64,000 bases of DNA from contig CAXXWA010000029.1 in the NCBI GenBank assembly GCA_963662815.2, forward strand, positions 248,001 through 312,000. Reading direction: 5' to 3'. Position numbers and translations under genes: made by a program. Origin of the DNA: JAPPHA01 sp963662815 (GTDB taxonomy: Bacteria; Pseudomonadota; Alphaproteobacteria; Rhodobacterales; Rhodobacteraceae). The notes beneath the pieces are model-generated. The model was not told the origin of the DNA. It saw only the letters and a list, made by a program, of their open reading frames with translations, and did not search any database. This document shows, piece by piece, positions 24,721 to 34,227 of the stretch (its first letter is position 1; every line of letters starts with the position of its first letter).

Positions 24721-27297
24721 TCAGAACCGGTCCAGCAACCGCTTGAGGTAGTCGAGCTCGGATTCCGGACGTTCGCGCTCGCCGGAACGGCGCCTGATTT
24801 CGTCAAGAATCTCGCGGGAACGGTCGTAGAATTCACCTTCGGGAAGCGGCCGTCCGCGCGCGACCGCCGATCCCTCGGGACCTGACGGCCGGCCAAGCGG
24901 GTCCATCGGCGTAATGTCCCGGTTCGCGCGTCCCGGCCCTGATTCTCCGGTGTTCGTGCCGAACGCCTGGCTTCGCCGCGCCTCCTCGATCTCCCGCATG
25001 CCCTGGCGCAACGCCTCCATCGCCCGCGCCTGGTCATCGAGCGCCCTGTTGTTGTCTCCGCGTTCCAGGTTTTCGGCAGCCTCGCCCATGGCCGTTTCCG
25101 CATCTTCCAGGGAATCCCCTCCAGCCTGTCCCGGAGACGGAGGCATCGTGCGCCGTTGCTGTTCGAGCAGCCTGCGCAGCGCTTCCTGACGCGCCGCCAG
25201 GTCTCCGCCGGAGCCGGCACCTGAAGCGTCAGGATCGCTTCCCTGCTCGCCGAGGCGCCCTTCGGTTCCCCCTTCGCCCGGTTGCCCGTCGGTGCGGGGG
25301 CGCAGCCCTTCCGGCGCCACGCCTTCCGCGCCGCGGTTCTCCTGCATCTGCCGAAAGGTCTCGTCGGCAAGCCCTTGCTGGCGGCGCAGCGTGTCTCGCA
25401 GGCCGTCGATGGTGCGGTCTCCGCCCGACCCGGGCCGCGCAACGCCCTCTCGGGCGGCCTGAAGGTTTTCCAGGAGCCCCTGAAGCTGGCGGAGAAGCTG
25501 CTGCGCCTCAGCGGTGCGGCCCTGCTCCATCAACTCCCGCAGCCGGTCGATCATGTCGTTCAACTGCTCTGGAGCGAATTCATTCGAGTCGGGGACTTCC
25601 GCCAGCTGGCGGTCCGGATTGCGCGCCGCATCCTCGGCCATTTCCCGCAGGAAGTCGTCGAGCGCCGTGCGCAACTCATCCATGAGCGCAGCGACCTCCT
25701 CGTCCGACGCCCCCCGTTCCAGCGCCGCCGACAACCTCTCCTGCGCGCGCCGCAAACGTTCGCGGGCGTTGGCAAGATCGCCCTCCTCGATCTGCAGAGC
25801 CACTCGCCAGAGCATGGCCGCAACCTCGTCGCGAGTGCTCCCGCCGAGACCTTCGGCGCGCTTTCGGTGTATATCCAGCCGCTTTATGGCGGATCGGGTC
25901 GCAAGATAGGTGCCTGCATCCTCGAATTCGCCCGCCGGAAGATACGTGATGGCCTTCAGAACCCTCGCGACTCGCGCCGCGTTGTCCCGCGTCCAGAGGA
26001 TGTCGCGGCGCTGCTCGACAACGGCCGCGGCGACCGCATCATAGAACCGCCGCGCAGGGAGCAAGGTCGACACAGGTTCGCTCGCTCCGGTGTTGCCTCC
26101 GGCATCTTCGACACCAAGCGTGATCCTGACCGGCAATCCGGCAAATGGATGGCCCGCGACATCCTCCGACAGCGATTCCTCGAACTCCCTGGTCGTTCCG
26201 TGGTAGGGGAGCGGCAACTCGAACATGACCGGATCGCGCGGTTCGGGGTCCGCAGCCAGGCCGTGGGCACGTTCGACCTCGGCGAGATCCAGCGATATCC
26301 TTGCGTATCCGGCAACCACGCCGTAGTCGTCGGACGCGCGAAACGGCAGTTCGAGTCCGCCATTGACATTCGCGCCAGGGACGGCGGCCATTTCAACCGT
26401 CGGGGGCTGGTCGGGAATCATCTGCACCGACAGATCCCAGACCGCCTCCCCTGCAACGCTGAGGGACAGTGAGCCGCTCTTCCCGACAGTCAACCGGATC
26501 TCCTTCGGTCCGTCCCCCGCATCCCGACGACGATCCTGGCCGGAAGTCGTGACTGTCTCCGCGACCGCCACGTCGCCGGATTCCCCGTAAACCCGGATCG
26601 TGATCAACGTGCCCTCGGCCAGCGAAAGCTCGCTCTGCCCGTTCCGGCCGTCCAGATAGACCGTGGGACGACCGGTATAGCGCGGGGGCTCCGCCCAACC
26701 CTCGAACACCGGACCTGCCGGAACCGCGCTCGCAAGTGCGTCGGCGCGCGGGGCAAGCGGGTTTTCGGGGTTCGCAAAAAGGACGGCGGAGAGAAAAGCG
26801 AACAACGCAACGAGGCGGACGGCCCAGGGGTCTTGTCTGGCGAGCCGAAGATCCGGCTCCCGGGCCCGCGCGGCCCGCGCGCGATCCGCCATCGCCGCGA
26901 CATGCGCCCGCCAGAAGGCCTCCGCCGTCTCTTCGCCGCGTCCCAGCGCCAGTCCGTCGCGGAGCGCGGCCACCGGGCGGTCCGCCATTTCCCGGTCGAG
27001 CCGGTCAGCAGCGGCATCGGCGTCCGGCCATTCGAACCGCCGGATGCCGCGATACGCCAGCCAGATGAGCAGAAACGCGAAGGCGACGAAGAGCGCGGCG
27101 ATGCCCTCTCGCGGGATCGGGGCAAGCGCGCCCCAGAGCCAGACGGAAAGGCCCAGCATCAAGCAGGCCGGAACGGGCCAGAAACACCTCGCAGCTCGCT
27201 CCGCGACGATCGCCAGGAAGGCTCGCCGCAACTGCGGGCCCAGCGCCTTCAGCGCTTCGCCTGCTACGGCTTGACTCTCATTGCTCGGCATCGGCAC
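24721..27297 (-). CDS. TIGR02302/DUF4175 family membrane protein
   Basis: An 858-residue protein of unknown function found widely in alphaproteobacteria. It has two adjacent N-terminal membrane helices (about 40-85) and a third near 165. A mid-section of beta-rich repeats follows (VFEGWAEPPRYTGRPTVYLD near 195, typical of the family). The long C-terminal half is charged, glutamine-rich and helical, with probable coiled coil (LNDMIDRLRELMEQGRTAEAQ region). The C-terminal ~150 residues are low-complexity Gly/Asp/Arg-rich. Position next to lysA is conserved. The topology suggests an inner-membrane protein acting in the periplasm. Confidence 0.88.
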   Translation of the reverse strand: MPMPSNESQAVAGEALKALGPQLRRAFLAIVAERAARCFWPVPACLMLGLSVWLWGALAPIPREGIAALFVAFAFLLIWLAYRGIRRFEWPDADAAADRLDREMADRPVAALRDGLALGRGEETAEAFWRAHVAAMADRARAARAREPDLRLARQDPWAVRLVALFAFLSAVLFANPENPLAPRADALASAVPAGPVFEGWAEPPRYTGRPTVYLDGRNGQSELSLAEGTLITIRVYGESGDVAVAETVTTSGQDRRRDAGDGPKEIRLTVGKSGSLSLSVAGEAVWDLSVQMIPDQPPTVEMAAVPGANVNGGLELPFRASDDYGVVAGYARISLDLAEVERAHGLAADPEPRDPVMFELPLPYHGTTREFEESLSEDVAGHPFAGLPVRITLGVEDAGGNTGASEPVSTLLPARRFYDAVAAAVVEQRRDILWTRDNAARVARVLKAITYLPAGEFEDAGTYLATRSAIKRLDIHRKRAEGLGGSTRDEVAAMLWRVALQIEEGDLANARERLRRAQERLSAALERGASDEEVAALMDELRTALDDFLREMAEDAARNPDRQLAEVPDSNEFAPEQLNDMIDRLRELMEQGRTAEAQQLLRQLQGLLENLQAAREGVARPGSGGDRTIDGLRDTLRRQQGLADETFRQMQENRGAEGVAPEGLRPRTDGQPGEGGTEGRLGEQGSDPDASGAGSGGDLAARQEALRRLLEQQRRTMPPSPGQAGGDSLEDAETAMGEAAENLERGDNNRALDDQARAMEALRQGMREIEEARRSQAFGTNTGESGPGRANRDITPMDPLGRPSGPEGSAVARGRPLPEGEFYDRSREILDEIRRRSGERERPESELDYLKRLLDRF

Positions 27298-27333
27298 CAG
27301 TCCGCGTTCTCCGCTTCACCCATCCGGAATCCC

Positions 27334-28608
27334 CTAGGGTTCGCCTAGCCATGACGGAACAATATCCCGATTGATGATTTCCGCAAGTTCAGGCCTGCGC
27401 CGGATCACTGCAAACCTGTCACCGCTGACGAGAACTTCCGGCACCAGCGGGCGGGTGTTGTACTCCGACGACATCACCGCGCCGTAGGCGCCTGCGGACC
27501 GGAAGGCGACCAGGTCACCGGGTGCGAGCGGAGGCATCGTGCGCTGGCGCGCAAACGTGTCGCCGGTCTCGCAGACGGGGCCTACGATGTCGACGGGGCT
27601 CCTTGCCGCGTGCGCTGTCGGTTCGACGACCGGAACGATCTCGTGGTGCGCGGAATACATCGCCGGGCGAAGAAGATCGTTCATCGCGCTGTCAAGCACG
27701 AGGAACTCCCGGTCGGCGCCTGACTTGCGGTAGAGAACGGCGGCGATCAGCAATCCGGCATTCCCGGCGATCAGGCGGCCCGGCTCAACATCGATCTCGA
27801 CGTCGAGGTGGCCGAGGCTGCGGCGCAAGAGCGCGCAATACTCTGCGGGAGCGGGCGGCGGTTCCCTGGCGGAATCATATGGAATCGCGAGGCCGCCGCC
27901 CACATCCAGCCGCCGGATGTCGTGGCCGTCGCCCCTCAGCACGCCGGTCAGTTCGCAAAGCAGCGCGAACACCCTTTCGTATGGCGCGAGTTCGGCGATC
28001 TGGGATCCGATGTGCACGTCAATTCCGACCACCTCGATTCCCGGCAGATGCGCCGCCTCGGCATAAACGTCGCGCACGCGCTCCAGCGGAACGCCGAACT
28101 TGTTGTCCGACCTGCCAGTCGAGATCTTTTCGTGCGTTCCGGGATCAACGTCCGGATTGACGCGAATCGCGATCGGCGCGGCGCGGCCGACGGACTGCGC
28201 CACGCTGGACAGCAAACGCAGTTCAGGTTCGGATTCCACGTTGAACTGGCGAACGCCGTTTTCGAGAGCCGTGCGCATTTCCTCGCCGGTCTTGCCGACT
28301 CCGGAAAACACGACGCGGTCCCCGCTGACGCCAGCCGCGCGCACTCGTGCGTACTCGCCTCCCGATACCACGTCCATTCCGGCGCCTAGACCGCCGAGGA
28401 GCCTGAGGACAGCGACATTGGAATTCGCCTTCACGGCGTAGCAGACAAGGTGATCGAGACCCCTGAGCCCGTCCTGGAACACCTCGAGATGGCGCGCCAG
28501 GGTAGCAGACGAGTAGACATAGAACGGCGTACCGACCGCAGCAGCAATGGCTGCGACCGGGACTTCCTCCGCGTGCAACCGTCCCGATCTGTAACGGAAG
28601 TGGTCCAT
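27334..28608 (-). CDS. lysA: Diaminopimelate decarboxylase
   Basis: PLP-dependent decarboxylation of meso-diaminopimelate to lysine. The 424-residue, fold-type III protein carries the PLP-lysine motif CYAVKANSN, the HIGSQI segment, the glycine-rich DVGGGLAIPY phosphate loop, EPGR, and the C-terminal CETGD plus AGAYG motifs. The ATG at 28608 (MDHFRYRSGRLH) matches the family N-terminus; further upstream extension has no similarity. It is the last gene of the argH-lptM-lysA run. Confidence 0.97.
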   Translation of the reverse strand: MDHFRYRSGRLHAEEVPVAAIAAAVGTPFYVYSSATLARHLEVFQDGLRGLDHLVCYAVKANSNVAVLRLLGGLGAGMDVVSGGEYARVRAAGVSGDRVVFSGVGKTGEEMRTALENGVRQFNVESEPELRLLSSVAQSVGRAAPIAIRVNPDVDPGTHEKISTGRSDNKFGVPLERVRDVYAEAAHLPGIEVVGIDVHIGSQIAELAPYERVFALLCELTGVLRGDGHDIRRLDVGGGLAIPYDSAREPPPAPAEYCALLRRSLGHLDVEIDVEPGRLIAGNAGLLIAAVLYRKSGADREFLVLDSAMNDLLRPAMYSAHHEIVPVVEPTAHAARSPVDIVGPVCETGDTFARQRTMPPLAPGDLVAFRSAGAYGAVMSSEYNTRPLVPEVLVSGDRFAVIRRRPELAEIINRDIVPSWLGEP

Positions 28609-28664
28609 GGACAACCTGTCCTCCTGGTTCGCGCGGGGCTCGCGGCCCGCGCGGCCGCCGGACC

Positions 28665-28790
28665 CTAGTCCTGCCGGTCGGCGCGGCCGTCCGGGGCGAG
28701 CGGCACGGGAAGCGGATCGCTCTTCTTGCCGCATCCGGCCGCCACGCCTGCCAGGAAGCACAAGACCGCCAGAACGAGAAGCCTGTTCAA
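28665..28790 (-). CDS. lptM: LPS translocon maturation chaperone LptM-like lipoprotein (YifL family)
   Basis: A small lipoprotein of 41 residues that is easily missed. The translation shows a hydrophobic signal, a lipobox (VAAGC) and the family hallmark CGKKSDPLPVP directly after the lipidated Cys. The start is TTG at 28790, overlapping the argH stop by 4 bases (TTGA), so it is translationally coupled. LptM assists assembly of the LptD outer-membrane LPS translocon. The argH-lptM-lysA order is widely conserved in proteobacteria, which supports the call despite its size. Confidence 0.85.
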   Translation of the reverse strand: MNRLLVLAVLCFLAGVAAGCGKKSDPLPVPLAPDGRADRQD

Positions 28791-30205
28791 CTTGCATCCC
28801 CGGCCGCCGCCTCGAGCCGCTTTCGCCAGCGGGCGATCTGTTCTCGGACACGTTCGGGCGCGGTTCCGCCGTAGCTTCGCCTGCTTTCCACCGAAGCTTC
28901 AACCGAAAGCACGGAATAGACTCCGTCGTCCACCGGCGCGCGACAGGCCTTGGAGAACTCCGAGAGCGGAAGTTCCCGCAGTTCGCATCGCCTTTGTTCG
29001 GCCAGTTGCACAAGCGCGCCGGTTGCGCGGTGGGCATCCCTGAACGGCATGCCGTGAGACCGGACCAGCCAGTCCGCCAGATCGGTTGCCGTGGAGAAGT
29101 CCGCAGCGGCGGCAGCGCGCATCCTGTCCGGATCCGGCGCCAAGTCGGTTACCATTCCCGCCATTGCCGCGAGCGCCAGTTCAAGGTTGTCCGCAGCGTC
29201 GAAGACCTGTTCCTTGTCTTCCTGCATGTCCTTCGAATACGCGAGGGCGAGGCCCTTCATCACGGTGAGAAGACCGACGAGCGAACCCGTTATCCGGCCC
29301 GTTTTGGCCCTGACCAGTTCCGCCGCGTCCGGGTTCCTTTTCTGCGGCATGATGGACGACCCCGTGGAAAACCGGTCGGAGAGCCTGATGAACCGAAAGC
29401 CGGGCGATGCCCAAACGACGACTTCCTCCGCCAGCCTGCTGAGATGGGTCGCGGCAATGGACGCGAAGGACAGATATTCCAGCGCGAAGTCGCGATCGCT
29501 GACGGCATCGAGCGAATTCGCCGACGGGCGCTCGAAGCCGAGATCCCGCGCGGTCATCTCCCTGTCGACCGGAAAGGACGTTCCGGCCAGCGCCGCAGCG
29601 CCGAGAGGGCATTCGTCCATGCGACTGCGCGCATCCCTTGCGCGGCCAAGGTCGCGGGAGAACATCTCGACGTAGGCCATCATGTGGTGGCCCCAAGTGA
29701 CCGGCTGCGCCGCCTGGAGGTGCGTGAATCCCGGCATCACCCAGTCAGCGCCGTCTTCCGCCTGCCCGAGCAGCGCATCGATCAGTTCGAGAAGAGCGGC
29801 GGCGTCGGAATCGAGACGGTCCCTGACCCACATTCTGAAGTCGGTCGCCACCTGGTCGTTGCGCGACCGGGCAGTATGCAGCCTTCCCGCCGTCTCGCCG
29901 ATCAACTCGCCGAGGCGCGCCTCCACATTCATGTGGATGTCCTCGAGCGCGGTCGAGAAGCGGAAGGACCCGTCGTCGATTTCTGACAAGACCGTGATCA
30001 GGCCTTTCCGGATTTCCTCCGCATCCCTATTGTCAATGATGCCTGTCGCGGCGAGCATCGCGACATGGGCGCAGGAAGCCTCGATGTCCTGGCGCGCAAG
30101 GCGCCTGTCAAAGGCTATTGACGCGTTGATGGCTTCCATCAGCGCATCGGGTCCGGAACCGAACCGCCCGCCCCACATGGCGTTCGAAACCGTCCTGTTC
30201 GCCAT
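28787..30205 (-). CDS. argH: Argininosuccinate lyase
   Basis: Splits argininosuccinate into arginine and fumarate, the last step of arginine biosynthesis. The 472-residue protein belongs to the fumarase/aspartase superfamily. It has the N-terminal MWGGRFGSGPDALMEAIN motif, HTARSRNDQVATDFR, GFTHLQAAQPVTWGHH and the signature loop GSSIMPQKRNPDAAE, which contains the catalytic serine. It is divergent from tlpA and translationally coupled to lptM. Confidence 0.98.
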   Translation of the reverse strand: MANRTVSNAMWGGRFGSGPDALMEAINASIAFDRRLARQDIEASCAHVAMLAATGIIDNRDAEEIRKGLITVLSEIDDGSFRFSTALEDIHMNVEARLGELIGETAGRLHTARSRNDQVATDFRMWVRDRLDSDAAALLELIDALLGQAEDGADWVMPGFTHLQAAQPVTWGHHMMAYVEMFSRDLGRARDARSRMDECPLGAAALAGTSFPVDREMTARDLGFERPSANSLDAVSDRDFALEYLSFASIAATHLSRLAEEVVVWASPGFRFIRLSDRFSTGSSIMPQKRNPDAAELVRAKTGRITGSLVGLLTVMKGLALAYSKDMQEDKEQVFDAADNLELALAAMAGMVTDLAPDPDRMRAAAAADFSTATDLADWLVRSHGMPFRDAHRATGALVQLAEQRRCELRELPLSEFSKACRAPVDDGVYSVLSVEASVESRRSYGGTAPERVREQIARWRKRLEAAAGDAS

Positions 30206-30237
30206 GGCCGTACCCGGGTTCAGAAAAGGTCAAATGC

Positions 30238-30828
30238 ATGAACCACATAGGAAGATTCATCGCCGCCCTGCTATATACAAGCCTGTTTGCCGGCGCAATT
30301 CCGTCCCTGTCCGCCGCGGCGGACCGGGATGCGCTCGACGCGCTCAGGACGGGCGACATGCGCAGGCTGGTCATTGCCGAAGGCCCGCGCGCGATTGCCG
30401 GCGTTGACGATGTCATCCTCCTCGATGCCGATGGCAGGGAGTTGCGCCTCCCCGAAATCACCGGCGGCAGGGTCGTGCTTCTGAACTTCTGGGCGACGTG
30501 GTGCGCGCCCTGCCGGCACGAGATGCCTTCGCTCGATTCCCTCGAGGCGACTCTCGGCGGGGACTCCTTCGCCGTCATTCCCGTTGCCACGGGACGCAAT
30601 CCGGTAGCGGCAATCCAGAGGTTCTATTCGGAAGCATCGATCAAACGGCTTCCCATCATTCGCGACCCGCGCCAGGAACTTGCGCGTCGTTTCGGCGTGC
30701 TTGGCTTGCCCGCATCGATCATTCTGGATCGCAAGGGACGGGAGGTCGCCCGGCTCACGGGCGACGCGGACTGGGGTTCGAAGGACGCATTGGCCGTCAT
30801 CCAGGCAGCCATGGGCGGCGGCAGTTGA
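30238..30828 (+). CDS. tlpA: TlpA-family thiol:disulfide oxidoreductase
   Basis: A 196-residue periplasmic thioredoxin-like protein. It has an N-terminal signal or anchor helix (residues about 8-25) and the active site WATWCAPCRHEM near residue 90. The cis-Pro region is GLPASIILDRKGREVARLTG. TlpA/ResA proteins reduce disulfides in apocytochromes c or in Cu-delivery proteins for cytochrome oxidase. The argH-tlpA divergent arrangement is common in alphaproteobacteria. Confidence 0.9.
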   Translation: MNHIGRFIAALLYTSLFAGAIPSLSAAADRDALDALRTGDMRRLVIAEGPRAIAGVDDVILLDADGRELRLPEITGGRVVLLNFWATWCAPCRHEMPSLDSLEATLGGDSFAVIPVATGRNPVAAIQRFYSEASIKRLPIIRDPRQELARRFGVLGLPASIILDRKGREVARLTGDADWGSKDALAVIQAAMGGGS

Positions 30829-30966
30829 ACTCCCCCAGTCGCAGCCCGTTCCCGCCAAGGGCGGCATTCGGAGATGCAAACGCCGTTCAGTCCTGCTAAT
30901 GGCCTCGCCACGAGGCCTTCAGTTTCGACCCGACCAGCGAATCAGTTTACGGAAAGGGAGTCAGCA

Positions 30967-32142
30967 ATGACGAATGTCGTGATCGCAGCAGCCGCGCGGA
31001 CAGCTGTCGGCAGCTTCAACGGAAGTTTTGCAAGAACGCCGGCGCATGATCTCGGAACAGCGGCCATCGAGGCGGTCGTGGACCGTGCAGGGGTTGAAAA
31101 GTCCGAGGTCTCGGAAACGATCCTGGGTCAGGTGCTCGCCGCCGGACAGGGCCAGAACCCGGCCCGCCAGGCTCACATCAATGCGGGCCTTCCCCAGGAA
31201 AGCGCCGCGTGGACCGTTAACCAGCTCTGCGGATCGGGTCTTCGCGCCGTTTCGATCGGCGCGCAGCACATCCAGCTCGGCGACGCGGGCATCGTCGTCG
31301 CCGGGGGCCAGGAGAACATGACCCTCAGCCCCCATGTTGCGAATCTCAGATCCGGCACGAAGATGGGCGACGCGCGGTTCATGGATTCGATGATCAGCGA
31401 CGGGCTGCAGGACGCCTTCCACGGTTATCACATGGGCATCACCGCCGAGAATGTCGCCGGGAAATGGCAGATCTCGCGCGACGCGCAGGACGAATTCGCG
31501 CTGTCGTCCCAGGAGAAGGCCGCAGCCGCCCAGAAAGCCGGCAGGTTCAGGGACGAGATCACGCCATTCACCGTCCGCAGCCGCAAGGGCGACGTGACGG
31601 TGGACACGGACGAATACATTCGCCACGACGCCAGCCGCGAATCCCTCGCGAAACTGAGGCCCGCCTTTTCCAAGGAGGGTTCCGTCACTGCGGGCAACGC
31701 ATCCGGAATCAACGACGCCGCCGCCGCCGTTCTTCTGATGTCAGCCGATGAGGCGAACCGGCGCGGCATCGAACCATTGGCGCGGATCGTTTCGTACGCC
31801 ACGATCGGTCTGGATCCGAGCATAATGGGTGTCGGCCCCATCGGGGCATCGAGGAAGGCACTGGAACGAGCCGGGTGGTCGGTCGGCGACCTCGATCTCG
31901 TCGAGGCGAACGAGGCGTTCGCGGCGCAGGCCTGCGCGGTCAACAAGGACATGGGCTGGAATCCGGACATCGTCAACGTGAACGGCGGCGCCATAGCGAT
32001 CGGCCATCCGATCGGCGCCTCGGGTTGCCGGATTCTCAATACGCTTCTCTTCGAGATGAAGCGCCGCGGCGCCAACCGCGGCCTCGCGACGCTTTGCGTC
32101 GGCGGCGGCATGGGCGTGGCGATGTGCCTCGAACGGGATTGA
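30967..32142 (+). CDS. phaA: Acetyl-CoA C-acetyltransferase
   Basis: Condenses two acetyl-CoA to acetoacetyl-CoA. The 391-residue thiolase has the nucleophilic cysteine in NQLCGSGLRAVSIG (near residue 90), the C-terminal NVNGGAIAIGHPIGASG histidine motif and the second catalytic Cys in ATLCVGGGMG. The ATG at 30967 follows GGGAG. With the reductase gene immediately downstream it supplies 3-hydroxybutyryl-CoA for polyhydroxybutyrate. Confidence 0.95.
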   Translation: MTNVVIAAAARTAVGSFNGSFARTPAHDLGTAAIEAVVDRAGVEKSEVSETILGQVLAAGQGQNPARQAHINAGLPQESAAWTVNQLCGSGLRAVSIGAQHIQLGDAGIVVAGGQENMTLSPHVANLRSGTKMGDARFMDSMISDGLQDAFHGYHMGITAENVAGKWQISRDAQDEFALSSQEKAAAAQKAGRFRDEITPFTVRSRKGDVTVDTDEYIRHDASRESLAKLRPAFSKEGSVTAGNASGINDAAAAVLLMSADEANRRGIEPLARIVSYATIGLDPSIMGVGPIGASRKALERAGWSVGDLDLVEANEAFAAQACAVNKDMGWNPDIVNVNGGAIAIGHPIGASGCRILNTLLFEMKRRGANRGLATLCVGGGMGVAMCLERD

Positions 32143-32173
32143 TACGGGAAAGAGACCAGAAAAGGAGCATGCC

Positions 32174-32896
32174 ATGGGGCGCGTAGCACTCGTAACCGGA
32201 GGCACCAGGGGGATTGGCGCCGCCATTTCCAGGGCCCTGAAGGATGCCGGCTGTACGGTTGCGGCCAACTATGCAGGCAACGACGATGCCGCGAACGCAT
32301 TCGAGCAGGAAACCGGAATTCCGGTCTTCAAGTGGTCCGTTGCGGACTATGATGCCTGCGTGGCCGGCATCGGGCGCGTCGAATTGCAGCTCGGCCACAT
32401 CGAAATTCTCGTGAACAATGCCGGAATTACCCGCGACGCGATGTTTCACAGGATGACCAGGGAACAGTGGGATGCCGTGATCGACACCAACCTCTCGGGA
32501 CTCTTCAACATGACGCATCCCGTGTGGTCGAGCATGCGCGCGCAGGGATTCGGCCGGATCATCAACATATCCTCGGTCAACGGGCAGAAGGGCCAGATGG
32601 GCCAGGCCAACTACTCGGCCTCAAAGGCGGGAGACATCGGATTCACGAAGGCTCTTGCCCAGGAGGGTGCCTTCAAGGGGATCACCGTCAACGCGATCTG
32701 CCCTGGCTATATCGCGACAGAAATGGTGATGTCCGTAAGGGAGGAGGTTCGCGAGAAGATCATTGCCCAGATCCCTGCCGGCAGGCTTGGCGAACCCGAG
32801 GAGATCGCACGCTGCGTCGCGTTCCTGGCATCGGATGAAGCCGGGTTCATTACCGGCGCCACACTGACCGCGAACGGCGGACAGTACATGGTCTGA
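32174..32896 (+). CDS. phaB: Acetoacetyl-CoA reductase
   Basis: NADPH-dependent short-chain dehydrogenase making (R)-3-hydroxybutyryl-CoA. The 240-residue protein has the cofactor loop TGGTRGIGAAISRAL, NNAGITRD, the serine of NISSVNGQKGQMGQ and the YSASKAG active site. The DEAGFITGATLTANGGQYM ending is typical of PhbB. It lies 31 bases after phaA. A PHA synthase gene is not in the window. Confidence 0.95.
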   Translation: MGRVALVTGGTRGIGAAISRALKDAGCTVAANYAGNDDAANAFEQETGIPVFKWSVADYDACVAGIGRVELQLGHIEILVNNAGITRDAMFHRMTREQWDAVIDTNLSGLFNMTHPVWSSMRAQGFGRIINISSVNGQKGQMGQANYSASKAGDIGFTKALAQEGAFKGITVNAICPGYIATEMVMSVREEVREKIIAQIPAGRLGEPEEIARCVAFLASDEAGFITGATLTANGGQYMV

Positions 32897-33061
32897 CGAC
32901 GAGACCGGCCCTGTTCCGAAGCGGTCGCCGACCGTCGAGTGCTGCGGCTTCAGGCCGCCGCTGTGCATTTTCGGTGCAGCCGGCGAGGTCCGGCGCGAAA
33001 CGGCGGTTCGACCAACCGAAGGCCGGTTCGTTGCCGGGGCGGACTGCGCGGGGCAGCCTCG

Positions 33062-33244
33062 TCAGGCGGCCGTCTCCGCGGTGTTCGAAAGGCGCCGGAT
33101 TTCTTCCTTGATCAGGAGTTTCCTTTTCTTGAGCGCCACGACCTCCAGGCGTTCGTGACCAGGCCGGCTTTCGATGGCCTCAACCTCCCTTGACAGTTCT
33201 TCGTGCCTTTTCCTGAGTTCGGCTATGCGAGAACTTGTGCTCAT
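33062..33244 (-). CDS. YdcH family (DUF465) small protein
   Basis: A 60-residue, highly charged helical protein. The pattern SSRIAELRKRHEELSREVEA followed by LKKRKLLIKEEIRRL matches the YdcH/DUF465 family, which is common in alphaproteobacteria and has no assigned function. It probably forms a coiled-coil hairpin. The ATG at 33244 is the natural family start; the open frame continues upstream without similarity. It converges on phaB. Confidence 0.85.
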   Translation of the reverse strand: MSTSSRIAELRKRHEELSREVEAIESRPGHERLEVVALKKRKLLIKEEIRRLSNTAETAA

Positions 33245-34227
33245 GGATGTACTCCAGTCGTTGCGTTTCGATGATTGCATTCCACCACATTTCCGACACC
33301 GTGTCACCCGCCGACGGAACAAATCCGGTGTCGTCGGCAGCCGGGATCGGCGGAATTCCGGCACTGCCGCGGGATCCGGAGCCAGATGGCAGCAGCAATC
33401 CGGGCAACGCGGATCGCCGGGCGAACTTTCCAGACAGGGCGGGAGTTTGCGTCGGGCTCTGACTGGCGAACCTTCCGGCCGGTTCCTGCGTTGATGTCGT
33501 GAACCGTCTCGACATGGTCCCGGCGTGAATGGTCGGAGTGCTGCATGCTGTCCGATGATCCCGGGGAGCCGCGGCGCGTCGGGGATCCCGGCAACGCCGA
33601 GACGGTTGTGCAGGGTGGACCAGAGCAAAACTCAAGGCTTGTTGCGGGACATCAACACCGCCGAGCAAGTCTACCTGCGTGTCCGTCTCCGGACGAAGCG
33701 CAAGGCAATGGAGAAAACCCGTCCCGTCGGGGTAGAACCCGGACGGTCAGGTCTGCAAACGAACTGCTCGTCTCCCCGGCAACCCGGCGATCATGCCGGA
33801 CAGCCTGCGGAGGCCAGGGAATCATGGTCCCGAACTGCGAATCGGGCACGTACGAGACTCGCGTGGAAAGCGTTTCCGTACGCTTGAGCAGACACGAAAG
33901 CTTGCTCTTGCTGGTCGTCAACAACTCAAGCAACCGTTCGAGGAGGAAATGACTGGCGGTCATTCCGAGAGGGGGCCGAACCGCTTTTCCGAGACTGACA
34001 TGCGCTACGGAGGCGGGCGCCTGGCAAAGCGGACCATGCTGCCGCAGGGTTTTAAGAACCTGTCGAGCACGGCGTTGTCGCGCGAGATCACGATCCGAAT
34101 CACGGTCGGGAAAGACGACACTTTGCCACCATGACGCGCAGGTCCATACGCTGAGTTGCGAACGTGGCAGTTGCTGTAGCGACGGTTCAACAGTACGGGT
34201 CAATGATCGGCAAACGGAGGGCGGGCA
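33245..34227. other. Nearly 1 kb without a recognisable gene, upstream of the 2OG oxygenase
   Basis: Open frames of 100-130 codons exist on both strands, but I see no protein motif in any of them and codon use looks unselected. The stretch marks the start of the accessory region and could contain decayed genes. The putative ribosome site GGAGGGCGGG lies just before the oxygenase ATG. Confidence 0.45.

Noticed and set aside
32943..32957. GCGGCTTCAGGCCGC as a phaAB terminator
   Set aside because: The stem is only 5 bp and no U-run follows, so it is too weak to call.
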